This document shows, piece after piece, positions 8,082-23,050 of a stretch of DNA of 64,000 nucleotides. How positions within the stretch are numbered: the stretch's first letter is position 1; every line of letters begins with the position of its first letter. Where the stretch lies: assembly GCF_964199755.1 (NCBI RefSeq), contig NC_133903.1, positions 3,799,001 through 3,863,000 on the forward strand, read 5' to 3'. The translations under genes were made by a program, and so were the position numbers. The DNA is from Larus michahellis. Its lineage: Eukaryota > Chordata > Aves > Charadriiformes > Laridae. The notes beneath the pieces were generated by a model. That model did no database searches, was not told where the DNA came from, and worked only from the letters and a program-made list of their open reading frames with translations.

Positions 8082-11000
8082 AGGGCTAGAGACATTTTTG
8101 TTTATAGAAATGCTGCATCTGCCTTCTAAGAGGAAGGGAATCTCGCTCGGGTGCAGAGAAACCCTTTTACTTTATCCTTATCAGAGGTAAACTGCGGAAT
8201 TCGCATTGAGCTGATTTCATGTAGGAATGGTCGTTTCTTACACACAATCGTTTCTTTATGGAACAGGGATTTGCAAACTGTACCTACATGTTTTTTTCCC
8301 TTTCTCGTCCTATCCTCCCCCTATCCCCACCTCCCACTGGGAATCAAAAACCCTACCGGGACCAAACCTGCTTTTTTATTTACTTAAATACGTCCGTACA
8401 TTTATGTTCCTTTAGGCAGCGAAAGAGTTAACTGCTGGTTGTGTGTGTGCGCGCTTAAAAACACTGTGCACTGAGATAAGTTATTAGGAGAAGGGGAGTC
8501 ATAAATCCAGCGACTAGAAGTAAATCAGGCATGTAGGAGGAATTCTTTAAACGTATGAGTACTATTCTATGTGAACCTCGGTTCGAGCATTGTTCGTTTC
8601 TTTTGGATTGCCAAGTAACATTTACCAGAGACAAAAACTGCAATTGATTCCTATCTGAGCATTTCCACATCAGAGATCCTTGCAGTCAAATGAGTCACTT
8701 GTAAACGAAGGGTCAGAGTCGACCAATAGACTCTAAATATCAAGTGTCAGTCACTTTGCATGTAAATTCCCTTCTCAAAAAATTGCCAAATGTAGTCTAA
8801 TTCTTAATAATCCTTTGACAGAGTAAACAATAAATGGCAGGCAGAAGCATTACAGTTGGCTGCGCCAAATAACATGCTGAACAAATGCAGCTTTCACTTT
8901 TCTTTGCTGGGTTGAGTTTTATTGCTGTGTGCATTGTCTGACTGAAGTGGTATGTGTTGGACAATGCAGAACTGTATCGTGTGGGACGATGAGTTACTTA
9001 TTAAAAACGGAAGTTAATACTCTATGAAGGGGAATGGTCTTTGTGTTTTAGTTCTTTGTTTTCAAGTATTTCATAAGGAACAACGGTGCATTCAGTTTTA
9101 ATAACTGGATGGGCTTGTGTGTTGAGGAAGAGGGGTTATAAGCCAAGTCTGCTGTAGTTTGTCTGCTCAGGATTTACTACTGCATCCTCGGAAAGTTTGG
9201 AGCCGCAGGATACAGAAGAGTTTTAATCCAGTGTTTAATAATGGGCTCCACCCTCATAAACCTTTTCCAGTGCTTTGTTTATGCTGTCGCTGCTATTCCA
9301 AAACTACTTATGCTGAGGCCTGCAAGCCCTAACAGGGTATTGTTATTCTGAAACAAGACATACCTGAAATAATTCTCTCTGCAAATTAAAATTCACATCA
9401 CTTTTCTCTTTCTTTTGGTAGTTGGTGTTGATAGATTCCAACATGATGCTTCATTTTGGAAGACAAATGCTGATGATTCTTGCTGTTTACATTAAAAATG
9501 CAAAAATTTTTCATGTAAGGCAGTTTTAAGTGCCAGTGTTTCAGGAATCAATTTAGATGCCATGTAAAACAGTTTTCTCTGGTTTAATAGTAAACTAGCC
9601 ATCTTGCTGGATTAAAAAGTGAATTGAAACTTTTATTTAGCACATAGTACAGAAAAAATTCTCCATAGCATGTTTGAGATTACTAAGCGTTCACAGTGGT
9701 ATCAGTTTTAGTTTATATATTTCTCATGGAGTTATGTAGTGTTTACAAACTCTCCTAATGAAATGTCCTAACACCAAGTTAGTTTTACCCATCGATATTT
9801 AAGAGGGGGAGGGGAAGCAAAGAGAATAAGATACGCTGTTTCTGAGAAATATTGGTGCAGATAAAGGTATGGGGTTTAGAAGACATTAAGCAATGAAAGA
9901 TAAAACAATTATATACAGCGGAAACAAAATACGTTTCTATTTTCCTATAATACAGAAAACACAAACCACAGTTAGTCCTGTAAAAATTCTTTGACACGTA
10001 AACCAGCATGGAGGTCTTAATGCAGAATGCTTCTATTAGGTTTTCCCAAAATTTGTATTCATTTAAAACTTACAGTTCTTTTTGCACTTTGAATTCTAAT
10101 GGATTCTAATACATTAATCATTTTTATGCAAAAATTTACTTTAGAAAGAGATGACAATTTTTATAAAAGTCGTTCATGAAAATGGAAATTCTGCTACAGC
10201 CACAGAAAGTTTTTAATAGAATGATGTGGTCGTATGCATGAGAGAATTACATGACTCCAATCTTTTTATGTGATAAAAAAATGAACATTCTAAATATATG
10301 GGTCATGGATATTTTGAATGAATCATAATACCTATGCTATAACCAGCTAATGCTTCTATAACAGCTATTTAAGCATTAAAGAAATAAGAATTATTTTGGG
10401 CATACTGAAATGCACGCTCTTATTTCATAGGAAACAGATTAGATAAAGTCGTTGAGATTATTTATTTTATGATGTAAGGTGAATGGAAGAAAAGGTTTTC
10501 AACGGCAACAGGTTGGTTGAGTATTCTCTAGACTTGAACGATCATCCATGTAAAAGCAGATCTAGAAGCGAACTGTAGATAAAACCACTTGTAAATTCAT
10601 TTTGTACTTAGCTCTTCAGCTTTTCTGTCTTCTCGTAGTTGTGTTACATAATTAGATATAACGATTTATTTGATTTTTTTTTTCCTTTTCTAAGTGAATT
10701 TAATTATTATGAAACATACAGCGGTTTATTGCACTGAATAGTAAAGCATTCTCTTCAAACCTTAGTCTTGTTAGTGCAGACCTTCTCGTGATGGGAGTGA
10801 TTTTCTGGGTGGAAGAAACATACAGATGACAGAGGTTGTGGCCTGTCCCATGAACATAGCCTGGAGCGCTACCACCGCTTCTCTCATGACTGCAGATCTG
10901 GAGGGACTTGGTTCAGACTATGTTTGTCTCTCACCCGGCTTGCTACATTGGCCCATCTGTGAATGGGAAGCTTGTCAGAAAAATTAACCTGTAAGAGGCT

Positions 11001-11147
11001 GAAAACTGTTGGACATTTCTGTTTACTCAGTTCTTTATGCCTCTGGCCTCTGCTATGATGCCTCTTTTCATGGCATTTTTGTTAAATTTGAGTATTAGGT
11101 GCTAGTTAGCCTCAAGTCATTGTGTGTCTTCAAATAGTGATGAGATG

Positions 11148-11179
11148 CTAATTGATAATCACTGTAATTATCAAATTAG
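11148..11179. repeat. Near-perfect AT-rich inverted repeat
   Basis: CTAATTGATAAT and ATTATCAAATTAG face each other across a 7-base loop, with a single-base bulge. Each arm contains a TAAT homeodomain-type core. It could be a paired homeodomain site or a chance hairpin in AT-rich DNA. Confidence 0.5.
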
Positions 11180-13367
11180 AATTTGCAAGGTGATGGTAGA
11201 AGTGAATCATTTCGACACAGTAACTAACTATTGTACTTAGGGGAACATTATCCTGCAGTGACCTCCAGCTCAGTGGTCTAGCATGCCTGGGCATAGTCCT
11301 GTTGAAAACAGAGCTCGTTGCAGGATTGGAATTTATTAGTTATGTATGAGATTAACAAACACTGATGCCTACTGAGGTACAAAATGTTTACTAAAATACT
11401 AGAATATTTGTATGGAAATAGAAAAATCCTGTTTATTTAAATAGGTTGGAAGTTGCTAGAGGCTACTGTAGGTGCGTCTTAATGGATTTAAGTACCTTCC
11501 CAATGTCTGTCTTTTGTTGAAGAGTGAAAGAATACTTAGAAAATATACTTCTTCAGATTGATGGCTGTTGTTCAGAATGATTTTAAAATAGATAAAAGCA
11601 GTGCAAAGCTTTAAGCTTCTACAACAGGAGATGGGTATCTTTAAATATTAAGAAAGAGAAGCTTGTCTGATTTTTCTTAGCTTTATATCAATGGAAGTGT
11701 AATCTTTTTATGCTACTTGATCAAATCTGTAATTCGGAATTCTACATGTACCGGAATGTGCATTTAAGGTGATATTCATATCTGTTATGCTTTGACAGAA
11801 GCCCTGACATGGAAGATAGAAGAAAATATTTCTGGGGCCCAACTTTTTCCATTCAAATATTTGATCTAGTGTAACTTATAAACATGCTAAGTGTAGTAAG
11901 TGTTTTCAAGCAATTTTCAAACTGCATTAGATGCAGAGATGATAAGCAACTTGCATAGAGTATTTAGTTGTTGGAAGGACAGAGAGAAGGTTAAATGTGA
12001 GGGCAATACTTACTGGAGTGCAAAAAGCATTCTCAATTAAATGTAGAATGATGCATTTCTAATTACAAAAGATTCTGTTACTGTTTATTGGAAACTCATT
12101 AATTTGTATTGGATTTACCTCTTGTGTTTTATGTATGTGCTAGTTTTTAAACAGGTGAATTCTTTGTGTATATAATTATAATAATTAAAAAATTATTTGG
12201 AGGAGTAGAGACAAGCCTAGTCTGAACAGAAATAGGGTGGAGAGAGTGGGCTTTGTCTGTGGCCATATCACGCGACTTCTAACTCTCTCTACTGTGGTAA
12301 ATCTGTGTTTGGCTTATATGCTTAGGTTTAGCTGAAAAATGACTTATTCTCAAGACTTCTCAAGGCAAGTTCAAAGAGATATGTATACATGCCCATTAAC
12401 ATTTTAAGTACAGTGTTTCAGATTGTTTCTTGAGAGTGCAGTGTAATAGCACTATTAGAGGTGAAGGAAGACCATATGCAATAGGTGTTTATCAACTTTG
12501 TCTTCATGCATTACCAGAAGATGCTTAGACCAGGAATTACCTAGGTATGGAGAGAAAGGTTGTGGCAGTTCAGGCTCAGAGTTACGCTGTGTGACTTTCA
12601 CATCACTTAAGAAGAACGGAAGAGAATCTATGTCTGTGGCTTATAATCCTTGAAAGGTTGTTCTGAAAGGTTCTGTCATCTCTGTGCATAGTCATATATT
12701 TTGAATGACCAAGACAAATATTGGCTAATATTTTAAAGATTGACTGATTAAACTAACCATAGAAATTTTAATAAACAATCTTAACGTGAATTATTAGGAG
12801 AGTGTTAAGTGAAGGGCTTGGGCTTTTGTATGCCTCAGAGGGTTTTTTTTGTTGTTATTTTATTGTTCTTGCCAGCATATATGTACAAGTCTTGAACACG
12901 CTCTTGATTCAAATAAAAGATTTTCATGCATTTAGCAACTCTGTGTACAGCTTTACCTGAACATCCCATTCTGAATGGATTAATTATTTGGTGCACTTGG
13001 ATATTTTTGCAGTAATGAATCTGTGGGCAATTAGATTCCTCATGGAGCAAAATCTTGTTCATGCTGAGTTCATTGCAGAAATAGACATTTCTTCCTCCTT
13101 CTGCATATATACATATATAATATCTATTTAAATAGGTTTTAACAAACAAATTGATGATTTGTTGGTCCTTTCAAAATTGTGTTTTCTTGAAGTTATAACA
13201 TATGAACTAGAATAACTTTTATAGTATTTGTGCAGAGATTAGAAAATGCCAGAACTAAGGTAGTTTGTGCATCTTTAATCTGAATTCTTTATGCATGTGC
13301 ATTATGATTAAGTTTAAATGGATACATATTATTTTACTGTTTCCCCTAGTCAGAACCAAGACTGAAT

Positions 13368-13384
13368 ACTGCTCACTGAGCAGT
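13368..13384. repeat. Short palindromic site
   Basis: ACTGCTCA, one base, then TGAGCAGT: perfect 8-bp arms. Function unknown. Confidence 0.5.
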
Positions 13385-16300
13385 TTCTCAGTATTTTGTT
13401 TTCTTGTCAGTGCTTGGCTCCATCTTTCATTTACTTCAAATTTTTTAAATTCAGCACAAGAAGACTGTGTGGACTAAAGAAAGAACTGTTAGCAGCTATA
13501 GTGGCATTGGATTAAAGTACTTACTTACAGTTATTGCAGCTGGAAAGCAGGTGATTGGTGAGACTTGGTTTCTGTTTCTGACTATTGAGTGAGTATTTTC
13601 TAGTGAATAAAGACTCTTTGCTCCATGTGCCTCAAAGACGACCCTTCACCACCCATATAGCTCATGCAGAACAAAAATATAACTCCATGAAATGTCTGTT
13701 TGCAAAGAACTTGGGGTTTCTGGAATTACGTCTGCTTGTGATGTTGTTGGACTTGTTACATACCATTTCAGACAGTTTCATAACTTTCATTCCCTAGGAT
13801 TCTTCTGATAAGTGGCCTCACATGTAGCCTAGTTAAATTTATTAAATTGGAGATGTGTAGTAGTTGGCATACTTTCTTATGGGAAGTGTATTGTTTTCTC
13901 AGTTTATTGGTGCTAAATAGATGCAATGAATTTTTTTTTCCATGTAAGTAAAACTTTCTGATTCCTTTATGGACATCATCTTTGAAACGTCACAGCCCTG
14001 GAAACTTCCAGTAGGTTCTATAGGAATTAGTTCATGTAGCACTTGCAGGTCTGAGTTCAAGGGGTTACGTGGCTGAGAAGAACCTTTTATTTTAATGTGC
14101 ATACTAACTTAATTGCTTTTAAACGTATATGACTGGGTTTGTAAGATTTATTCATTCTACAAATTTGTGGTTTCTAGACATACACAGTATTTGTATACTG
14201 TATCTTGAGCATAAGTATTTTTGGTTTACTAAGAGGTTTTTTTTTGTTCTGCCCTTGTCAAGAAAAAGAATAAATATATTGCTAGAATAAATACTAATCA
14301 TACGTTTTATTTGTGAGATGCCCCGAGGTGTAATACAAATGGCACTCTCACTAATATTAAAAATGTAGATCTAGGCGTTTTAAGGGAAGTGTTTCTAAAG
14401 TTAATTTTCAGCTGTTTAGCTCCCTGAACTAGCTCAAAGTGCGGTCACACGAGCATCAGGGACAATGCAAAAGAGGTGACGAGATTGCATGGCTGGGCGA
14501 CATGACCCTGTCAACCATCACTAAGATCAGGTTAAATTGTTAGGAGAGTTTTCAGGCTCTCTAGGGAATGTACACTGCCTAACTTACAAACATGTAGAGG
14601 CCACTGTTCCTGGGTAGAACATAGAAAGGTTAGTGCCTTCAAAGGGGTGGTTTAGAAGACTTAACTTTGGATCTCTTCTCTGAAAGACCCTTTCAGTGAG
14701 TTTCTCCCTCCTTTAGATGGAGTCTTCCTAAAGAACGTCTTCCTAACCTAAGCACGTGAAGTAAATGCTAAAGTTAGGTAAAATGAATATTCCCCTTAAT
14801 CCTCTTATATCTAAATTCTCGAGACCAATAATGGGAATACTATTTGTTTCCTAAAAAAATAAATTTTGTAACTTAAGTTGAAAATGCCACAGTTATTACT
14901 TTTTAACATTTGTATCTAGTATGCAGATTCAGCAGGTAAAAACAGTGGTATGAGTTCCAACAACACTGATAAAAGGAATTCTTTAACACTACTTCATGCA
15001 AAATGTGGAAGTGCATTGTACAATCTTATGTCACACCATCCAGATAACTTTTGAAGTGTCATTTTTGATAAACGATAAAGCATTTGCGGTTTTTAAGCAG
15101 ATAACTTGAATCTTTAATCCTGTTTTTCACATTTCTATGCTCTACTGTGGCAGCCTGAAGAGAAAGTTGATTCTGGTAGATAAATTATTGTCCCTTAGGT
15201 CTCTTTAAGCCACTTTATGGTCTTTCAAGCCATAAGCCATATATTTTTCTAATAAACTCCTAGGTCTAACAAGTTATCTAAAAAATAATTTGTTGGGTAT
15301 AGCCCTCTTGGACCAGAAGGTAGAGAATAACGATACATAGCTCCAGTACCTGTTGCCAAAACAGACCCATATTGATTCCAGGCTGAAACTGAAGTTTGTA
15401 ACTCATTATTACACAAAGAATCAGAAGATCTCGTAGACGCCACTTTTATCCTCAGATTCATATTTGTCTAACTTTGTATATTTATTAGCAGAGAATGTTG
15501 TGGCTTTGATGGATGTTTTTGGCATTGAGTTCATAGGAAATCTACTCAGTAGCAATGCCACCTTTTAAAGGAAGACACTAAGAAAATAATGGAACTATAA
15601 TGCAAATATTTAAATTGTTCAGACATTTAGGAAAAAAAATGCATTCTGTTATACTGGTACTGTTTGCTCCCCTAACATTTGTGTTAAATACAGACTCAGT
15701 ACAACACAGGCGTTGCTATCTTCCTTGCACATTGGGGAATGTCACTTGTTTCTTATTTCTTATCTGTCAAGAAGGGCAAAGGACATTCATGACTAAATAA
15801 TTCTGAAATAACTAAATGGTATGAGGTGATTGGAAAAGAAATGTATGGTGCCATGGAACACATGGCAAGTGGCACACTGCTGTAGTATTGAAGTGGGTCG
15901 GAGGAGGTAAGGGGAATTCTGTCAGTATTTCTAAATGTGTGTACTGATTAATGAAATTTAAGTCCTCTTGAATCTGTGCATGTAGAGGTACAACTAACTC
16001 TTCTTGCAGATTGCTTGGGGCTGTTTTCTTTCCTTCGGTATTAAGAGGTTGAATAAACTCAGATTCTAACCTGTCATGCTAACGTAATGTTTGGAAAATA
16101 GCACCCTTCTGATATCTTCCCTGCTGTCCCTGTTGTTCAGGAGAAACTCTTTGTCCATGAACAAATATGTCCTTTAAAGTCTTCATCCACTCTTTTTTTT
16201 TTTTCTTTTTTTTTTTAATGATGCATAAAAACCTTTTACAGTAGCTCAGCTAATAATGCACTAGAAATACCGTTGTCCCATGATGAAGACTGTCCCATTG

Positions 16301-19090
16301 TTCGCACGTATACCCATCTGTGTGTCTCACTGTTGTCTTCTACTTGCTTTATCTTTTTGTCCCAGATTGATAGAGCTTCTGCCACAATGTGCTTCTGGTC
16401 TCTGATTATTGCTCCTACATGCTATTGTAATACAAACAATGCCTACTGCTAGTAAAAGACTGAGGTGATACTTTAAAACCCCTGTTTCTATATGCGAAAT
16501 GTAGAACTGGTACCTTAGTTATCCTCTAACTGGACAAAGTATAGCTTTTCTAGGACACTGGTGTTATCTGAAGCAGGGCTTTTATTGTGCTGGAAGACCT
16601 TGTTCACAACAGATAATCATAAAGATTGTTTAATGGTAGATTATCCCAGGCATTGTGTTTCAAAAATGTTAGATAAGACAAGAGGCAAGAGATCAAGAAT
16701 AGTAACTCCTGTGTTTTACCTTTTGCTATTTTTATTGCCACGAAGAAGTTAGATTTGTTTTTGAAGAGGGAGTAACTGAAGTTACTTTTAAAATTCCTTT
16801 TAATACATGCCCCTTCAAAACGCCAGATTTTAAGGTAAATGCTACCAAGTAATTTTCCATTTCCCTTTATATTTTTTTTTCTTACAAATGTAGCTAGTTA
16901 CTTCTTTATCACGAGCAACACTGGACATGTCATAAAGACAGAAAAGTATGTGGATTATTGTTAAAATCGTTTCCTGCATTGGCATGTGCAACCATCATTT
17001 TAAAAATAATATATTTTAAAAAGAAAATAATATTCTTTCTAGTTATGTTAAACTTTTTTTTTTTTACGTTCTGTGCCATTTTCTTGCTTGGAACTAGCGT
17101 GCAAGATTCTTAGCTTTCAAGAACTAATGAGAGGTCTGTGGGTTGTTTTTTTTCCTTTTGAAAAGAATACAAATTTTATATAATAACTTACTGAAATTTG
17201 TAGACTGAGAGAAGGTGTTTCCTATTCACAGTGCCTAATCATGCTAGTTCTCGTTATCCATACGACAAGGCTAAAATTTCACTTTTAAGCATTTCTGTTA
17301 GTGAAAATCGGAGAATAGGTTAATTGATTCTACCTTAATTCAATTAACAAAATAGGCTGGTGATGCTATTGTTTACTGAAGTCATCAGCAGAAAAATTTC
17401 AGGTGATTCTGAGGATAAATCTCCCACTTAGCCACAAGTTTGAAGTAGCGAAGAATAACAGCAAGGTTGATTTCATACCTGTGTTGTTTGAAAACTTATC
17501 TTGAAGTCATTTATGTAGTACCTAACATCTTCATTTCAAGTTCTTCTATACTAGTGTTGATAGCAGTCTTCCTCAGATTTAATTATTTTAATTATATATG
17601 ATTTATTATTAGCATTTAATGGGTCAAATATTTATGCATATTTTTCTGAATCTTCAGTTGAGAATTCTGAGTTAATGAGAGTCGTGTCAAATTCCAAAGT
17701 TTTAAGTGCGGGTAATTCAACATTACATTCACTATGTAAATGTATCATAATTAAAATGATGCCTTGTCAATCCCATTCAGGTTTCTCATGAGTATAATTT
17801 TCAGCTTTTGTATACTGGATATAGCTATGTTTTCTGCTATCTAAAACATGAACAGACCTATTTATGGAATACTGGTGTCAATAAAAATCTGCAATGTTAA
17901 CTGTTGTGCCTGTTAAAATTGGAAGAGTGCAAATCTTATTAATTCTGTTAGGGAAATCCATGTATGATCTAAAACCTAAATTTTTGACATTTTCAAATTG
18001 TTGAGCTCCACTATTAAAAAAAAATAATTAATGGAGCCGCCAATGAGAAAATGTAAGATGGCTCTACAGTTGGACCATCCTAATCTCATGGGCAGATGGA
18101 TACTTTTCATCTCTAACAATGCAGAATGTGAGCTTGATGCCTGCAAAATAGCTTTCACCAACAAATGTGGTATCACTTTCACCTTGACTAAATAGAGAGA
18201 TAAAACTTTTTTTCAATTTATTTTACACATTTGACATTATGCTGAATACATCTGTTTTAATATTTCCTTTCTATAGGCAATTTCCTCTGTAAGTTGGCAG
18301 TCAGTGAAGAGAGACATAAACACCACTAAACCACAGGCAAATGAAACTAAAAACTCATCAGAGCACTAAAAACTGTAGGCAGATAGAGCTTTTAAAATGA
18401 CCTCAGAAACAGTGGTGGCTTCCCCTAAATGGCCGAGTCCAGAGGAAGGATATTCTTTGGTCTAGGTTCTACTGTCACTAAGTAGGATTGTGTTTTCATT
18501 GCCCTTGAAATTGTTAGTTTCATTGTGATGGTTAATAAATCAAGGATTAAATCAAAGATCAGTAAGCAGGAGTTATTTTTCTATACTTAAAAATGACAAA
18601 ATACAAAAGCTTTCACCCACTGGCAAGTATAGTAATAAAGGGAAGTGATTTATCAGTTAGAATTGGTGGCAGGTGAGTCAGGAGACAGTGTTTTTAATCT
18701 TCTAATTTTAATCTATGGCTCAGTTACATCAGTGCCAGTGTAAACTCTTCAGTTTGGGAAGAACCCCTCTGCTAGAGCGTGTTCTCATCTCAGCTAAAGT
18801 TACATCCCCAGAAGTTTTCAGTCATCACGTGCTAGTGCAGCTGGGTAATAACAAAAAGCTTAGCTCCTCTCGATCACTCTGCTGACTTGGCAAACAAAAG
18901 AAGAGAGTAACTATCAGTTAGTGCTTGTGCAGTCTGGTCAAAGAGAGTTATTAGTTTAGCAACTGATCAGTGATATTATTTAACGTCTGTCCTGACGGTT
19001 TAATACAAATGAGGTCAAAGTTTTCATATGGTATATAAAAAAAATAAAGTGCTGAGTATTTTTGGATTTCCATGCATACATGTGGACAAA

Positions 19091-19110
19091 TGTTCTTACA
19101 CGTAAGAACA
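19091..19110. repeat. 20-bp palindrome with everted TGTTCT/AGAACA ends
   Basis: TGTTCTTAC and GTAAGAACA are perfect 9-bp arms around a central AC. The outer hexamers are the half-sites of steroid-receptor elements but in everted order with an 8-base gap, unlike the usual inverted repeat with a 3-base gap. A related ATTCTTAC follows directly at 19111. Confidence 0.6.
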
Positions 19111-22100
19111 ATTCTTACAAGCATTCTTAGTGTTCCAAATATCTTTCTATAGAGCTGCTGGACATTTTAAATACTGATGAGCCAGCTTGTGTGCAAATGT
19201 TCTCTATAGTGGAGTCAGAGTTAGCTGTCACTTTATTAGAATTAATGGCATAACTACTCATGTTTACTTGAAATTCATTCCAGCATGAAGTTATTAGGCA
19301 TAGGTGCTGTGGTAAATTATGGCATACTGTATATTTTTTTAATAACCAATTAGTGGGTGTTGGGCACATGCAATGCATCTAGTTGTCACTCACACTTGAG
19401 ATGAATTTAATTAGCATCCGTATCTGTTTACCAGAAGAGTTCTGTTGGAAATATTAACATCTGACAAAGACAGTGGATATTATCTGACTCGGGAAATAAA
19501 ATGTTTGCTATTGTTTGTTTTATTACAAGACCAGATATAGTGCTGTTCTGAGGACATGACTGCCTTGACTGAAAGAGCTCCCAAAACCAGTACTAGAGTT
19601 GCCAGATATGGGTTTCTCATAATTCAGTCAAATCTTATATTCTGCGCAAAAGGCAAATGTCAATTTCATACATATTTGCAGCTCTCAGTCATTTTTCCAG
19701 ATATCCAGCAGTCTCAGTTGCCTTGAAATTCTGGAAAAGTGGCCACATGCTGAATAAAGTGTGCGTATGCATCCTTGGTCAGATGCTGCCTTAAGGCAAA
19801 TAGAACACAAGATGTAACTATTCAGAGATCACGTAGTAAGCTGACAAGTAGAATGTACTGTACATACGAAGAACTGTCCATAGTGATTGATACGTTGGGG
19901 ATTTTTGAAGGCTTCGGTATCTTCAAGCTCTCTGAAGTCCTGTTACTGTTGCTGGTCAGAAGTTCTTTTCTGATTTTTGTAGACAAAGTATTACATCTGT
20001 ATAGAAAGAAGTTTTACATTAACATATTATTATTGGGCATATTAGTGCTTTGCATAATTATATTCTCCAAAATTACATTTTAATGCCTCTGCCCTATTTT
20101 TAAGAATTCTTTTTTAACAGGCTATTTTAACGTATCTGAAAGAATGTTTTGTGTCAGTTGGCATTGAGTTAAATAATTGCACTCTTAGAGTGTTTGGAAC
20201 TGTGACCCTCAGGGTGCAGTGTAAGAAGGAAAATATTGTTCTAGCAGTAATTTCCACTCTCAGTTCCTTCCACCCTACTCAATTGCCTTTACCTGCCTCT
20301 CTAAATTCTGCTGGCAGAAGCAATGGGGAGATAAAGCAAAGAAAAAAAATGTGGAGCTAAGCTACAGAAATAGTATGGATAGCGCCCAGCCTTAACTAAA
20401 GTCATCTAACAACATCTCAGTTCTTAAAATGCTCGTTCTGGAGGCCACCGCCTTCCTTTTGTGAGGTTTATTTGTTCTTATTTCACATACATTTATAATA
20501 ACGCATTTAAAAATGTTTATGATATTTTAAGTCGAAAGTTTAAACTTTGTACAGTGTTTTGAGTTTTAAAAAACTCATTCTGCTATGTGCAGTCAATCCA
20601 CATTTAATTATATGGACCTTTCAAACTTTTTTCTTCCACAAAATTATCTGGCTATTTGCTCTATATTAGAGAAGAACTGGAATATATTTTAAGAATTTTA
20701 GCTTCACATTTAGATCATAGTTGTTGCTGTTATATGCATAATATTCCTTTATAATCTTTTGTAGTTGTCTAAAACTATGTGAAAACAATGATATTGAAGT
20801 AATTATCTAAAACGTTGTGACCTTGTGTCTCTTCTTAAGCCAAATAAAAGCATACAAAAGGGTGGAATGTTTCTTTTTTGTTTCAGATAGAGACATTAAT
20901 GTCAGTATCTTGTATTATGTGTGATGCTGTAATTTACTGGAGGGGGCTATAAAATTAATTAATGTGATTTAAATGCATATATTGCAGAATTTTAGATCTC
21001 TAAGCATAATTTCTGTTTATGACTCCATCTAAATGTAGTTTCATTTTGTACCTTGTATATTGACTGAGAGAAACTATGAAATTGCATGATCTTAAATGGA
21101 GATCTCAAATCTCATAAACCTGCATTGTGAAATGTAATCATGTTAGAGCCAAAACACTCGTGGTTATTCAATTACTTAGTCGTGCTTTTTCATTTCACTC
21201 TCTGTGCAGCAGTTCTGTCAGAAACAAGGAGTTCGGATCTTTCAGACGTACCATCTTTGAAGAAACAGCTAAAGGCAACAGGTTTCAAGCGCTTTGAAAC
21301 CTTTGCTCTTTGAGTTCTTTGTAAAGTATGGTCTATCATCAGTACTGGTTGTTTATTGTGTGCTTTTAAATTTGTGGGGAAAAAAAATGAAGTGCATTAT
21401 TACATATTCATGTAGCACAAAAAGGTCTTTTTTTTTTTTTTCCCCCTTATATAGTACCCTTCTCCTGTATTTTAGAACCTGCAAATGTTATTGGGCTAAT
21501 TACAATGAATCCTTTTGGTAGGAGGAAACTAGTGACCGTCTAAACTAATATCGTAAAAAGGAAGGTTAAGATTTGTGTGGCTTGTTGAACATGATAACTA
21601 ATGTAGTTTTACTAATATAATAACGTGTTGTATAAATGTACGTGATTTTAATTTTAGCCTATATTCAGTAAAGCCTATATGTTAGAAACATTCGCTGATA
21701 TGGTGATTCTTACTTTAAAATATTTTGAAAGGTTATAAGCTTTCAACATTTGTATTGCTATTATAAAATTATTAATAATTTCTCTTTAGGCATTTAAAAA
21801 GCTTCAGTTGTGTTGGGATGGTTTTAAAACTTTTTTGGTAGAGGAATTAATGTGTACAGTAGGATTTACTAATAAGCATTACTGAAGTTATACAGATTAA
21901 TTCCAATGAAGTTCTTTACTGTCAGTGTGTAGATTGCTCTCCTCTTCTTACTGTCACCCTGATCTAATTTTTTTGTGCATAAGTAAATGTGGGGGATTTT
22001 GTGTGTGAAAAAGGATGTGCTTCAGCAGGTTTCAGGAACTGAAAAATTAGGCTACCCACTCACTCAGATTGGCAATGGAAGTAATACATTTTACAGGTAA

Positions 22101-22992
22101 AAAATTAGTTTAAATGTAGGGATTTTATGATGCAAATATTTGTCTTTTGGGATACATAGTTTTCATAGCAGTTCATAATAAAGCCAAGGAGTCCCATGTT
22201 TTGGTTTTGTGGGTTGGTTTTTTTGTTGTGGGTTTTGGGTTTTTTAATGTTATGTTTTGGCTCTATGTAAGAGGCTTAAGAAAATAAACAGTCAGGTTGT
22301 TGAGAAGATCAATACCGTGAAAGGTTTTTAAACCATGAAAGGTTTTTTAAACAGAAATTTGGTTTGAACCCAGAAAAGACAAGACATGAGACTGTATCTT
22401 CATGAGTATGCTAAGCAAAAAAAAATTAGTACACTTTGACAAATGTTGCTTAGCAATGTTCACAGAGCAGTTTGATGTCTCACCAAGTTAGTAAAAGACA
22501 GCCATAATCTTCAAACTTCCACTTGAGCATGTGTCACCTATTTAATAACATTAGGTATTTTTCCCAAGTCTTAAGTCTTAAATGGAGTTGCTTGTGAAGG
22601 TATTTTAGACAGAAACAGCAATACTGAATTGTCAGTTGCATTTTACTGTACTTGGTTATTCCAGCTCTGTAGATCCCCAATCATACGAAGGCAGTATTTA
22701 TTCTAAACTCTCTCCTTTCCTTTCACCAGATCTAAAGAAAAGATGTGTGTTCTCAGTAACTCAAATATTTAGATTTATCCTGCTTTTAGGTGTTTCACAC
22801 TGCAAAAAAAAATATAAGTTAAGCAAAAGGATTTCCTCTAATTGCCATGATTTTAAAAATCACTACTGTAATTCAAGAAACCTTATTTCCTTATGTATCT
22901 TTCCCCTTTCTGTAGAAACTCCTTCTTATACAAACCAGCATCCCATATTCCTAGAGCTTTCCCTTACCCTGGCTCCTTTTTTTGCTTTATTT

Positions 22993-23050
22993 AGTTTTTT
23001 GTTGTTTTTTGTTTTGTTTTGTTTTGGGTGTGGTTTTGTTTGTTTGTTTG
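22993..23050 (+). repeat. (GTTTT)n-type simple repeat
   Basis: Imperfect run of GTTTT and GTTTG units over about 58 bp, a low-complexity stretch. Open frames reported through it on either strand are artefacts of this composition. Confidence 0.7.
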
